Of a DNA stretch of 64,000 nt, positions 34,880 to 47,500 are shown in pieces. The notes below the pieces were generated by a model. That model was not told where the DNA came from. It ran no database searches and saw nothing but the letters and a program-made list of their open reading frames with translations. The stretch is from Rhea pennata. Lineage: Eukaryota > Chordata > Aves > Rheiformes > Rheidae. A program made the position numbers and the translations under genes. The stretch lies in contig NC_084670.1 in NCBI RefSeq assembly GCF_028389875.1, positions 36,229,155-36,293,154 of the forward strand, in the 5' to 3' direction. The number at the start of each line of letters is the position of its first letter. The first letter of the stretch is position 1.

Positions 34880-35520
34880 GACACACAACCGAGAGCACCG
34901 CTGAGACTAAGTTTGACCCTCCGGCGGTCCCGTCCCGTCCCGACCCCCAACACCGTCCGGGCCCCTGCCGCCACCGGCTCCGGCTCAGTTCCGACACCCG
35001 CCCCCTCCCCGCGGTCCTGCCTCGGGCTTCCCCTGGGATCCCTGCTCCCCCTCCCAGACACCGCCCCCCTCTGGCCCGGGGCGCCCCCCTCCTCCCCCCG
35101 CGCCCCCCTTTCCCGCCGCCCTCCGCGACCCGGCGCACCGCCAGCCCCGGCCCCAGCGCGCCCCGCTGGCGCCGCCTTGCCCGGGACGTTGCCATGGGCG
35201 CGGGCGGGCGCGGGACGCGCAGCGCGCACCCCCCGGCCCTGCTCACCTCCTCCGCGCTGCAGCCGCCCTGCCGCTGCCCGCGGGCGGCGCTCGGCCGCAG
35301 CTCCCTCGGCCCGGACCGGCCCCGGCGCCACCTCGCCCCGAAGGCTCCGCTCCTGGCCTCTGCCCACGCCGCCCCCGCCCCCGCCGTCACGGCCCGGGCC
35401 AGCAGCCGCCGCCCGTCGGCAAGCGGGCAGGAGTGGCGGCCCTCAGCGCCCGCGGGGCCAGCGGCGGCTGCCGGGGCCCCAGAGGCTGCCGCGCTCCTGA
35501 GAGCAGCATCCTGAAGGCTC
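34880..35520. promoter_or_regulatory. CpG island in the spacer
   Basis: Very GC-rich with frequent CG dinucleotides throughout, flanked by AT-rich DNA, so it is a compact CpG island of about 640 bp. Such islands normally mark promoters in birds. Long frames cross it on both strands (- strand 35906-34800, + strand 34877-35500) but their Ala/Arg/Gly/Pro-rich text follows from base composition. On the - strand a block at about 34811-34870 has a CCCTTAG acceptor-like edge and a GTGTGT donor-like edge and reads YWKLKCMARSRQEG, so a - strand transcript is possible. Confidence 0.7.
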
Positions 35521-35934
35521 AAGGGAGAGCCCTGGAGCGCACCGGGGGCAAAGGGAGCGTTCAGGGGGCAACGGAACAAACGGAGAGCGGCGGGTGCGAC
35601 AAGCAAACCAAACAAACAAGAAAAAGCAATGGCAGAGCAAACAGAACGATTCTGGGAGCCCCAAAAGGCAAAAGGAGGCCCTGGGGCACACCCAGAAAGC
35701 TCTGCGGCAGACGAGAAAGCTGAACAGAGAACTTTGTCGCATGCTGCAGAGCAAACACAAGGCCCTGAAGCACACAGCGGCCGTGGGGGCAACCCAAAAT
35801 GTGACCTGAAGGCTCCTGAGGGCATCTGAGGGCAAACGCAGGGCTGTGGGGCAAACGAAAGCACAAACGAAGGGCCTCGGGGCACACCAAAGGGGCCATA
35901 AGGCACATCACAGTGCTCAGCGCGGCTGACTTAG

Positions 35935-36312
35935 CCTGGAGAAGGGACTCAGCCCGGAGAAGACTGAGGGGGATCTTATCAATGTCTATCAGTAGCTGAA
36001 GGGAGGGTGTCCAGGGGATGGGGCCAAACTCTTTTCAGTTGTCCCATGTGAAAGGACTAGAGGCGATGGGCACAAACTGAACCACAGGAAGTTCCTCTTG
36101 AATACGAGGAGGAATTTCTTTCCCGGGAGAGTGATGGAGCACTGGACCAGGTTGCCCAGAGAGGTTGTGGAGTCTTCCTCTCTGGAGATAATCGAAGCCT
36201 GCCTGGATGCAACCCTGTTTAACGTGCTGTAGGTGACCCAGCTTGAGCAGAGGGGTTGGGCTAGATGATCTCCAGAGGTCCCTTCCAACCTTACCTATTC
36301 TGTGATCGTAAG
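35935..36312 (+). mobile_element. CR1 LINE 3' end in the spacer
   Basis: About 380 bp of CR1: GCCTGGAGAAGGGACTCAGC-like start, then GCACAAACTGAACCACAGGA, and the conserved end GGGCTAGATGATCTCC with AGGTCCCTTCCAACC and ATTCTGTGATCG. It is single-copy here, so it inserted in the spacer or the spacer was never duplicated. Confidence 0.92.
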
Positions 36313-37378
36313 AAAAAATAACTAGCTTTTCTGATTTCTCACCTCTAGGTGTCACTCCAAGTTGCAGTAATATTGCAACTCTCTTAAAAGCTCTGTGTGA
36401 AATGCTTAGCAGTTTCCTTAATGCCTTCCAATTCTCTGTTTAAAAATTCATTAGTAGCTTAGGAAGCTTATGGTCTTTTCAAAATGGGCTTATAATGAAA
36501 AATGTTAAACTTAACAATGTTTTCCCTTCTGGCCTGGCTCTTCACTAAGCTCTCAGGCATCCAGTGCCCGTAAGAAGGCAGAAGGTCACTGTAGCCTTTA
36601 GTCTCTGATTATTTCCATGCCGATCATTTCTGTATTCTACCCTTACTGTAGGAAATATAAAGAGAAAAAGTACAAATAAACATGCGTATTTTTAAGGCAT
36701 CGGGCACTTCCAGATGAGCTCTAAGTGGTTAAAAAAATACATGTAACATTTTAAGGGAATTATGTCCGTTGTCTCAGAAAGAAACAAAGGTATGGGGAGG
36801 CTATGTGTTTATTAAATGCTTACTACACCTGTATACAGACCTTTTCTCTACGCTTACCTCCAAATGTGAAGCTAAACTGAAATTTAAACTTACATTTTTT
36901 TTTCCCTAAAAAGCATCCAGGAACCAGGAAATAGTACATGCAGAGAAATGATATTTAGCATATAGTATGCATATGTCGATAATGCTATAATAAATAATGC
37001 TGTAATCTAAAAAAGGTCATCAGCTTTTTGTACATAGCTGTAGTTTGAGAGATCATCTGCTTACTTCAATTACAGACAAATATATTAAACCAGTAACAGA
37101 TGTTATCTCCACAGTAATGAGCTCAGGAGCAACCGAATGTGGCACTAGCTACACTCTTGTGGAGGACCTCTTAGGAGTAAATTTTTCACTCTGAGTATGA
37201 GTGACTATTAGGCAGGCATGTTTAAAAGCAATTTCAGACTGGCATTTTTTGCACATAGATAGGGTTAATGAATGCTATGTCTGTCTTTCTGTGTCTTCCT
37301 CTCATATTTTCAGACATCAGCCTTTGCTCTTCCTTCAGGCTGCATAGGTTGTTACCAGCTTAAGAGCAAACCAAAGCA
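36313..37378. other. Spacer, AT-rich part, no gene seen
   Basis: About 1.07 kb of unique AT-rich DNA with no open frame worth reporting and no repeat recognised. It ends at the sharp start of the right arm. Confidence 0.6.
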
Positions 37379-40300
37379 AGCAGGCTATTTGATGATCCCT
37401 AACTTTTGTCTAATTATCCTCCCCCATACTGTCCATATTGTCTAATGCTAAAGTGAATCTTGCCTAGAAGCAACTAGAAAATTTCCAAGCAAAAATTTAA
37501 TTGGGAAAATTCCAGTTTGCTGGGTCATAAACATTTCACTTCGTATTTCCAGTTTGATAAACTTTCAGTGAATCCAAGGCAGGACTTCCGATAGGTTTTT
37601 CAGGTGCCTGGTGGCAGTGAGAGAGAGTCTTTGCTTTCATTCCCCTCAGCTGGGTGGACCCTGAGGCCTCTGGAACTGTGTCCTGGGATTTTGGAGCAGA
37701 ACCTGCAAGGCATGGCTTTGAATGACCACAGATGGAGAAACATCTCCAGGTTTACAGCCCAGGAGAAGGAAGCTCTTCAGAAATGCTCTCCTCTCTGACT
37801 TGATGTCCATCAGAGAGGCTTGAAAGCTCCAACTTTACCTGGGCCTCACCTCCTGGCTCTGCAGAGGGAATGGAGGTGCAGTGCAAATTTAGAAAATAAA
37901 TGAAATGTCCCAGGAACATAACTAGGCGACAGTGGGGATAATGAGACAGTGATGGACATTAGTTTAGGCTGTGTTAGTGGTAAGAAGTCTTCCCTTGTGC
38001 AAGGAGAGAAGGAAGCTTTTTCCCACTTACAGCAATGACCATAAGAAGGCCCCAAACTCCTACAGCAAATCCTGATGCTAACGAACGCTCTTTGGAGCTA
38101 TAAAGTGCCTTTTTAGCTGAGCCTGTGCACAGGTGCCTCCTTGTAGACAACCCCAAAGCCATCAACCTAATTCTGCTTTGCAGATCCTATGCAGAGCTTC
38201 CCTACTGTGCTTGGTGAAAGAGGGACTATGCCATGAATGTATTGTAAAAAAGAAATACTAGAACAGAATTGGAGGAGAAAGGAGCAATTTTTTCTTAATG
38301 ATAGAGATATCTTCTCATTAGGATGAAAACTGTATGAACACCGGTCAGCCAGCACCTATCGGACATTGCGAACCCCTCAGCGCTCATGGGGCTGCGTGCT
38401 GGCTGCGGTCAGCCAAAGATTCAAAGTGTTCATCTCTCCACGCCAGTTCTCTTAACAATTTTGCCTTCAACAAACCACACTTTTTATTAAACAAAATATA
38501 AGAAAAGGAAGGGGAAAAAAAAAAAACCCTCTTCTGTTACCAATAAGCTTATGGAAATGGAACAATTTAAATACCAGGTCAGGTTAATTTCAGTGGGCAG
38601 GGGAAGAAAAGCCTATTTTTCAGCCTATGCTGTAGTCCACTGTAGAAGTAAAATGCTTATTTTCACATAATGGTTCCTTCATACTGCATAAGAAATTCCA
38701 CAGACATAAAGCACCTAATTTACTGGAGAGTTTAGTCCACAGCAGGAGGCGCTGAATAGCCATTCCTGTGAGAAAAAAAACAGAGAGAATCCATAGCCAA
38801 ACCACCCATCTGAACCCTATGATGCATATAATTTAGAATTGTTATTAGACTCAAGTGAGGCGAGATTCTTAAATTATGTTCTTGGTCTTATTACTAATCC
38901 TACAGAATCAGTTTAGATGTATACATGAATATAAATGTATATATATTTCTATACCCAGTGTGTTTCTTGAGTTGGCCATTTATAATCTGATGGAATTATC
39001 TAAAACATTGATCTTGCGGAGTGTGATTTTCCCATTCCCAGTGAAATATACGCCTGGTCCGTGGCACAACCCATTTTCAGCAACAGACTTCTTACAGTAT
39101 TTGGAAATAAACGTGAAATTACCCCATCACAAAAAACCAATACCAGCTAAAAAGGAAAATAAGCTTGTAAACATTATGTACTCTTTATCATTCCTTTTAC
39201 AGTACAAGAGCTTTATAACTTATTTCTAGATCTTGTGTCTTACAGACCTAGACTCAAAGCTGTTCTAAATAGCAAGGAAGCCATGTCGCAGAGAGTTTAT
39301 TTGTTATTTGCTATTATTTAATATTCCTAGGGATGAAGCACGCTCCAAAGACTCCCTGACTTCACAGTTTTTCTTCGGAGAATGTAGACCTGTAAAACTG
39401 AAAAATACTGCAGAGGCAGATGTTAAAAAAATTCTGGAGAGCCCAGGCAGGCTATGCAAGAGCCTGACTTGTCAGGCAGGTTTTCCCTGGACGTTTGCCC
39501 GTTTCATGCTGGCTTGCCCACCTAGTTTCTTGGCAGCCCTGGAAAGCCACTGACAAGTCTCAATTTCAGATTACTGTCTCATCCGTCAGTTGCGCGCTGA
39601 CTGAAACCCCAGGAGCTCTGGCTGGGATGCCTGGCTAAGTAAGGGTGCTTTGGGGTTCCTGGCCGAACTCAATTCAGTAACGATTGAAATAAAAAGTTTA
39701 GTTTCTTAACAAAAGTTGGGTTCCTCCCCTATTAAAATAGATTGAAATTGGAACAAACTCATATTTTACTGTCCTCACTGAAACACAATTCTTGTTCCTC
39801 ATGTATTGGTACTTGAAGTCAACCTTATTTGATTTAAATATAAATCAAAATTATTCTGATGAACGTATCCAAGAAAACAATCCTTTGTAAGTAGTCCACA
39901 CCACAGAAAGAGAAACGACAGAACGAAACACATCCCAGGCTAGAGCTTCGTCCAGAATGAAGTATTTAATTGTATAGAAATGCAGAAAATCCATAAGTAA
40001 AATGCATTAAAGATTCTTTCTTGTACACATTGTCTTCAAATAAGGTCATTTCTTATATCCACAGCTATTTTATTTTATACTTACACGAAGAAAAAAAATC
40101 ATTATTATGACACGGTAATGTCATCACCCAAAATACTGTGGTGCCGTCTTGCGGCAGCCTTTTTGATAGCATTGAGGTTATATGAAATATATGCTTCAAA
40201 ACAGCATTGAAACAGTTAGATTTTGTTGTGATTAGAGTTTTGTGCTCTCTACATAACCTTCCAAATATGGCTAGTGTAATGGTCTTCTATTTATCTGTGT

Positions 40301-41274
40301 TTTATGGTTCCGTATTTAGAGTTCTCTCTATTTTAAATTATTAATATAAATTTCAAAAACATTTCAGTGGAAGCTGAACTTCAGTGTCTCAACACCATTA
40401 GAAAAATCAGTGTATGTTTGTAAGAACCGCAACTGTGTTGAGTCTTATTTCCCACTACTTCAATCACTACATCTGCAGGTTACATTTTAAACTGAAGCAT
40501 CTGCTGATCTTTTGCGTATTTTAAATTTCAGCTCTTCTCTTCGGCCGCTGATATATTGATTGATAACAGGCATATCCCATCTTAACTCTTGTCTTTCTAA
40601 ACTAAAAGGACAAAGTTTGTCTGCATCATAGATTGGTGAAAGCAAGACTATGCTAGGAGTCACTCTCAGCACATGTGCTGGAGTTTTGCAAACCGGAGTC
40701 TAGATGATTAGTATTGCACAGTGCATTTCAGGCAAAACATTGCTAAGGTCCTGTGCTAATGCACGTGCTTGCTTTTCCACCGGTACAACAGGGGCTCATA
40801 GTCCCCACCATAATCCACTACTGCTCTCCAAAGGTTCTTCTGCTCTTTTGTTCTAGCACATAAAATTCCAGTTTTAAAGCAATGAAGTTTGTCTGAGAAT
40901 AGGTACAGTCCTTTAGAATACCTTCTAGGATCACACATTTCACATATTGGGCTTGTTCCAGATTATTTTTATTTTCCTTAGACTTGCTGATTTTACATTA
41001 CTCAGTATTCACACAGAGCTAGTCTCCCAGCAACAAGTTATTTGTCTACATTTCCGTCAAAAGAGGACTATTTTGACTGTACAATGTATTGCGTATACAC
41101 AGTGATGTTCTAGAGTTCCCATTTATCACTTTGAAGGTAGGACACACCTTTACGAATATAAATGTTACCAACCCCTTTTAATAAATTAGACTTTGTAAGT
41201 AATAGGAGATACACTGGTGAAAGTTGGACATACACACACACACATACATATATACATACATGTTATATATATAA
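37379..41274. other. Inner right arm: mirror of 29873-33764, no gene
   Basis: Reverse complement of the inner left arm with only scattered substitutions and a 4-bp length change in the TG/TA microsatellite near 41230-41270. The same unidentified short frames occur on the - strand at 40938-40756 and 40672-40487. No complete gene is supported. Confidence 0.6.
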
Positions 41275-41507
41275 ACAGAATCGCGCCGCACAGAATGGTT
41301 GCGGTTGGAAGGGACCTCTGGAGATCAGCTAGTCCAACCCCCCTGCTCAAGCAGGGTCACACCAGGCACGTTGCCCTGCACCCCATCCAGACAGCTTCAA
41401 GGGTAGAGACTACGCAACGTCTCTGGGCAATCTGCTCCAGTGTGCTGATGCCCTCACAATAAACAAGTCTTTCCTTATGTTCAGATGGAGCCAAAGCTCT
41501 CGTGACT
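41275..41507 (-). mobile_element. CR1 LINE 3' end fragment (right arm)
   Basis: Mirror of the copy at 29640-29872; a few substitutions distinguish the two. It lies just after the right ATAD2-like stop codon on the - strand. Confidence 0.9.
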
Positions 41508-41586
41508 GAATCAGGCCCAGGGAAGCAGGCAGCATACAACTAAAACAAAACATCACGGAGCTGGAGTCAGTCTTCAGAAGCTCACA

Positions 41587-44500
41587 CTAGTTGGCACCAA
41601 GGAACGTTCCAATTTCCTTCTTCATTTCCTAAAAAGGAAAGAATACAGGGCAACTAGGTGTGCTGAAACCATCACAATGTCTTTTTAGCCCCTCTGGCTT
41701 TAGAGGCACCCCCACGTGTCCCAAGCAGAGGAAGAGAGGGAGCCTGGATCAGCAGTGCTTGCAAAAAGTGTGCTGAGGAGAGACATCCTCTTTGTCAGGT
41801 GTGCGAGACGGGATGGAGACAAGCAGGGCTTAGGAGAAGGGACCTCCTCTTCTCAAGGCAAACTGCAGAGGCACAACCAATTTTGCCTCCTGGCTCTTGA
41901 ACGTGAAGCCGGAATTTCTGGCCTATCTAGCACCAGCCGAGGCAGAAATCTCCCTTTGTGCGCAATTCAAGACGCTCGCACGTGCTAGTCTAGAAGAGTT
42001 ATGGTGGCGGCACTAAAGAAAAATCTCTTCCCAGCTCCTTACCATGCTTGCCTGCCGGCAAGGGGAGGAAGGGGTAGTGACAAACGGAGACCAGGGCCCT
42101 TCTTTCACAGCCCCCTCCCCAAGGAGAGGCCCGACAGAAAAGCTGTTCACAACTTCCAGGGTGAACTGCTTTGAAAGGGCTGTGTGCGTGCAATCCCTTG
42201 TCTTCCGGCTCGGTCTTAGCCCTGCTGAAACTGCCAACAGCCATGCCAAACGCAACAACGGCTTTGCAGCATGCACCAAGTTCTCCCAGGCAGAGATGAA
42301 CCACTCCGATATTACACGGACTACTATGCGGTAAAGAGACGAAGATTGAGATGAAGACACGATACCCACACTGTACCCGTGCAGGAGTGGTGTAACAGCG
42401 ATCGGAAGTGCCGTGAGAAATACTACCTCTATTAACTGAGTCTTGTCGTCGTCTTGTCGATGCCGGTAAATACACTGGCTGAGCATAACATGTAGTTTTT
42501 CCCGGTGAAAGATGCTGAACTTCTTTGTTATCCCAGCAGCAGCACTCAGCAGTTGCTGAAGGAGGAAGGGAGACAAGACAAGTGCAAGAGCGCATGAGCT
42601 CTTTCAAACAGGCTCTGGGTATCGTCAGTAACTAAACCAGGACAGTCTAACACAACTCGCATCCTGCTTTCTTTTTCTGCAAAATACAATACGAGTGAGA
42701 CTTCAAGAACAAAACTACAGATTGCACTGGATTTTGGGGGGAAAGAAATGGGTGAATTGGTCCTACCTCCGAGGGAAAAAGCAAGCCTTAGGCTGTGTTA
42801 CAAGCCTAGCATTGTGTTACTTCCCAGTCTATCCCATGAACGATCCTAACGGCAAAGCAACTTCTTCCAGAACAGCAGCAACTGCTGTGGCCCAGTGCAC
42901 AGTAAGGGGTAGAGGCTGCCGCAGCAAAGTCACGACTGCATTTGATTAGATCGTACTGCTGCAGTACGAGGCACTGTTTGGGAGAGAGGCCACAGGTCTC
43001 CTGGAAATGCTGCGGACAGCTGCAAACAGGAGCCTCCCCAGCTCCTTCTCTTGACCCAGGAGCTGCCTACATGTGTACAGCCGTGCTGGCAGAACAGCTC
43101 AAGTGTCTGAAGCAGATCAGGAAGCAAAGGCAGAGCGGTCAGCTCCAACCTACCCTTAAACAGACGTGAGTCTCATTCTCCTCGCTGGATGGGAATTTCC
43201 TCCTCTTCTCTGCTACGCTGACTGACGGTGATGCGTTGCTTCTGCGTTTTCTGCTTGATACAGCTGCACAGGGACATCAGAAAGCGCAAACCAAAACATT
43301 ACCGATGCAGTCCTTCCTTCAATTCTAGCATCGTCACCTGACGTGGAGTACCAGGAGAGGGACCAAGGGCACTGAAGTAGCCCTGTGCTGTCCCACTACA
43401 TAGGCACCTTGAGAAAGAAGGGGGAGCAAGGGAAGGGGGTCATTTGGCCTTTTGATTTTAAAAGAAGAGGAACGGATTACAGAATGTCATTCACAGAATA
43501 GTCAGCTGCAGGATTTTATGCACAGCTCAGACTTCAGGCAGAACGCTTTACCACAAAGGAAGCTTATCTCAGCAGGACAGGTTGCTTACTGTCTTACTGC
43601 AGGAACTAATGTAGAGGAGAAGCTGAAGAGCCACTGCATGCAAGCTCTTCTTCAACGGTGGGAAGAGTTAAAGAGGCAGTCTTAAGGGAATACTTGCTGG
43701 AGAAGGGGAAATGCTCCTTAAGCACTTACTGCTCGTATGCTTGCAGATTCAGTTCACTTGCTTTACAACCAACCTTGTGCTTATGCCTTCCAGGATAAGA
43801 CACCAATGTTGGCATTCACTGAACATTGCCCAAAACTCATGGATGAAACCAGTGACGGAATTCCCAGTCCTGCCAGCAGGATAAGGAGCTGTCACACAAT
43901 GTCATACCCTGGGCCTTAGCGGGGAGAAAGCCCTTGTTCCCTGCTGTCCTTCTCATGGGAAAAGCAGAGGGCAGGGAAGAAACAATGGTCTTGTCTTCAG
44001 ATAGCTGTTACTCTTGCTCCCCTCTTTTTGCCACTTGAGTTGGCAGGTCTAATCCTTTGAACTGGAAATCACAGGGCGAGACACTGCTCTCTGTCTGGGC
44101 GCAGGGGAGGCAGGTCGGAAGGAAAGGAAGAGGAAAAGGAAGCAAAAGCATCATGGGAAAGAGGGAGTTTGCAGTGAGAACAGGGAGGGTAGCAATGGCA
44201 TTAGCAGCTTATGCAGGAAAGGCAAAAAAAAAAAATGCCACTTGCCACTTGGGAAGGGTGTATGGGAAGGTAGAGGCCCCGCTGGCAATGTCTCCTCTGC
44301 TTGCTCCTCTGCTGGCAATCGAGGCTCCGGTGGAGATGCTGCAGGCTGTACGCCGTGTTCCTGACAAGCTGCAGTCAGCCAGAAGGTGTTTTAGACAGCA
44401 GTACTCAAAGCACACTAAAGCATGCAAGCCTTCTAAAAGTTATTGCTCGACAATCTGTTGCCCAGACAAATGCCAAATGGCTGCTCCCATAACAGTAAGC

Positions 44501-47500
44501 AAAGCCCTCCTTGTAAACGCTCCTCACCTGCTTTCCTTTTGGAGGCAGCAGGTTGAGCAGCTTGATTTAAAAGCAAGTCCTCAAAGAACTTTCTGCCTTC
44601 TTCCTCGTCCGGCAACTGGACATGGAAAACTTCTCCATAAGCCTCAGAAAATAAATCTCGGACCTTAGGTGGGAGGAGGAAAGACATTGCAGATATAAGG
44701 CTACAGAAATTCAGGTTCACCTCCAAGAACATGAGTGCCTTTTCGGAACAGGCTGGCTAATGATTTGAGTACAAGAGAAGCTACAGCAAGTCAGCTACTT
44801 GGCCTTCAAGTAGGCCTAGATTTTTCATAGGCCTCCGTGGCATCCTAAAACATCATCTTTGAAGGACTCTTTGGCCTGCATGAAATAAGAATGATCATTT
44901 CTGTTGAGGCATGGAAAGTCTAAATTAATTGCCGCTGTTAACAGTGTAACAGCCGCCTTTGGAAACGGCAGGCTGTCGCAAGAAATCATTTTAGAAAGCA
45001 TGTTTTTTACCCTTTACAATGCAAGCACTGCGTACGCTTGACTAAGCAGGTCAATAACTGTGTGGAAGTCACGGGGATTATTGTCCAGGAGGGAATTCAG
45101 GCATCTGTCTGAGAAGGCCATAGGGGTGGAGAAGGCTGGGTCAAAGGGAAGCTCTTGACTTCAAAAGTCTGGTAGACAAACATGTTCAGTAGTGATTACT
45201 GCCTAAGCAAATTTCCAAAGATTCAGGCAGGCTGCCCTGGTAACATCAGGATCCCTCTGCTCTGGGCAGCGCAGTAGCCAGGTGCTTACTGGAGAGGCAA
45301 GTTCCACCGAGACAGAAAAAAGCAGGAAAAGCAGCAATCGAAATACCTCTTGGGCGAGCTCTGCGTGACGTACATCTGACGTTGCAAGCAACAAAACTGG
45401 AGCATATGCTGGAATGTTCTCCAATAACGTTGTAAACGTAGCTCTCAGTGTGACGCCAGCAGCCTCCCACCATACGTGGATACGAGGCACATAAAGGATG
45501 CTTGGCGCTGTCCTCTGGGCTTCTCGGATCAACTAATGCAAATGGGAGTTTGCATAAGAATTCTGAACCACACAGAATAAGCTGCTAAGAAGCAACACCG
45601 TTATCAGTCAACACATGCTACAAAATACCAGTGCCTGATGGGAAAAGGTCGGAAGAAAGCCACAAGACTAGAAAGAGACCTGATTTCCAAGCTGCTTAGA
45701 CGTAAGGTGACTCCTTACAGCCCAGTCCACGTGGCAGTGCATCTACCCCATGAACAGAGCGGCAAGCATCCTTTCTGGGCTTGAATACCTTTGGGCACCT
45801 GATCAGGTGACCAGCACTCAGGCAGTTGCTGTTCCAGGATGGAACGCACCAGCAGTATATCCGGGCACTAGTTAGGCACTGCGGCTCGGTGGCCACGGAT
45901 GCCAGTGTCACGTAACCCAGAAGGAGATGTTGCCTTTCTGTGACTGATGAGCCCCCAGCCACGGAACACGTCTATTCTCCCTTGCACGGCTCTCAAGTGC
46001 TTCTACTAAGGGTTAACCTGTGAAAATACAGCGATGCCAAACAACAGAGTCGGCTCCCTGCCCAAGAGGCAAAAGGAATAGAACGGCACTCAGCCTGTAT
46101 GTTGCATTCTACTCTCACCTTGAGCTAAACACAACTAACTCTAGCTCAGTTTCTCCAGGTAAACAAAAGACACAGGTGCACAAGTATAAAGCGTTCTGGG
46201 AGTCCTTGCCTTTACGACATAGACTGCAGTGCTACCGGCTCAGTATTAGCTGCATTTTGTAACTGTACCCAGCTAGAAGAGTACTCCTGTTAATGCAAGA
46301 GAGAAGAGATACCTGTGCACATCTTTCTTCAGGCGACGTGCTACTAACAAAGAGAGCCGGCAGGTCCAGCGTGTAAGCTGCAAACTCCTCCAGCGCGTGT
46401 ATTACTGCAGGAGCCAGGTGAGAACTTTGCCCGCATCCGGGCTCTCCCGCTATTAAGAACCTTGGCCTGTAACACGTGGGCTGGCAGTAAGCATCTCTAG
46501 AACAACAAGAAGAAAGCAAGCACTCTGAAAACAATCAGTAAAGACACAGCTGTTCAGTCCCTCCTCCTTTTTCCTTGCTTTTTGCTTTTTCCTCCTCAAA
46601 TACTCTCCACACTACAGGAGGTGAGAAACTGCTCTGTGATCAGGAAGGACATGGAACTGCAAGACATTTTTTTAATTCAGTTATTCTCATTGAGGCACCC
46701 CTTCCCCCATGGGCTGTTAGTGATTCTTGCTTTATTCTTACGAAACACGCCTGTCAGAAGCATTTGGGTCTACCCCCCTCCCAGTTCCACAGCCGAGACC
46801 GCCGGCAAGGACGCAGCAAGCCAAAGAACTGCAATCCAAAGCACACAGACATTTACCTGTTCAAGTGAAGGAACGTTTCCTTTTGAGGACTGGCCGTTTG
46901 ATGAAACAGCTCCTCTGCAAAACCTGAAGGTGACGCCTCATGACTATACATGCAGCCGTTTCCTAAGATAGGATTTGCACCGTCTGAAAGACAAGAGAGG
47001 TTTGTTAACTGTCCAGAAGAGCCCACACCTGCCTCCCTTGCACTCCTACAGCTTTGAAATGAGTGCTGAAAGCCAGGGTCTTGTCTTCCTTCATTGGGCG
47101 GGCACACACTGAACGCTAGACACCTAAAGCCCCCAACAAGGTCACTTCTTTCTGGAGCCGGAGCCCACAGTAAGCGAGTGGCAACTAAGGGAACGGGGCG
47201 GCAGCAAACGCCCATTTGTCCGAGGACTGCAGAGCTGGCATATAGAGACCAGGGTGTCTTCTAAATGCAGCCTCTCAAAGGTCACTCGAGGAGGAGGTAG
47301 CGGAAGGTGGACAACTCAGGCGGCATGTTTCTGCCAACCCCCTCGCCTCTCCACCTGCCTTTCCTCAGTGCTTTTCTGCCTCTCTTTTACCCAGAGGAAA
47401 GAATCTAGCAGCTCTCCTTAGTTCCACTAGTTCATAGTAGCGGTAGGACAGCCTCAAGCAATCAGCATAGAACCAGTCAGCGACCTCCACTGATCAAAGC

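Larger units (their letters stand above)
33765..37378. other. Single-copy spacer at the palindrome centre
   Basis: These 3,614 bp have no mirror copy in the window. From the left there is AT-rich unique sequence (33765-34800), a strong CpG island (about 34880-35520), a purine-rich stretch with several short overlapping frames (35520-35900), a CR1 LINE 3' end (about 35935-36312), and AT-rich unique sequence (36313-37378) with no recognised gene. The spacer would form the loop if the arms paired. Confidence 0.95.

Noticed and set aside
34800-35906. A 368-codon - strand frame across the spacer CpG island
   Set aside because: GC-rich DNA with few stops in any frame; text is Ala/Gly/Arg/Pro low complexity. 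Kept only as a CpG island with a possible short exon.
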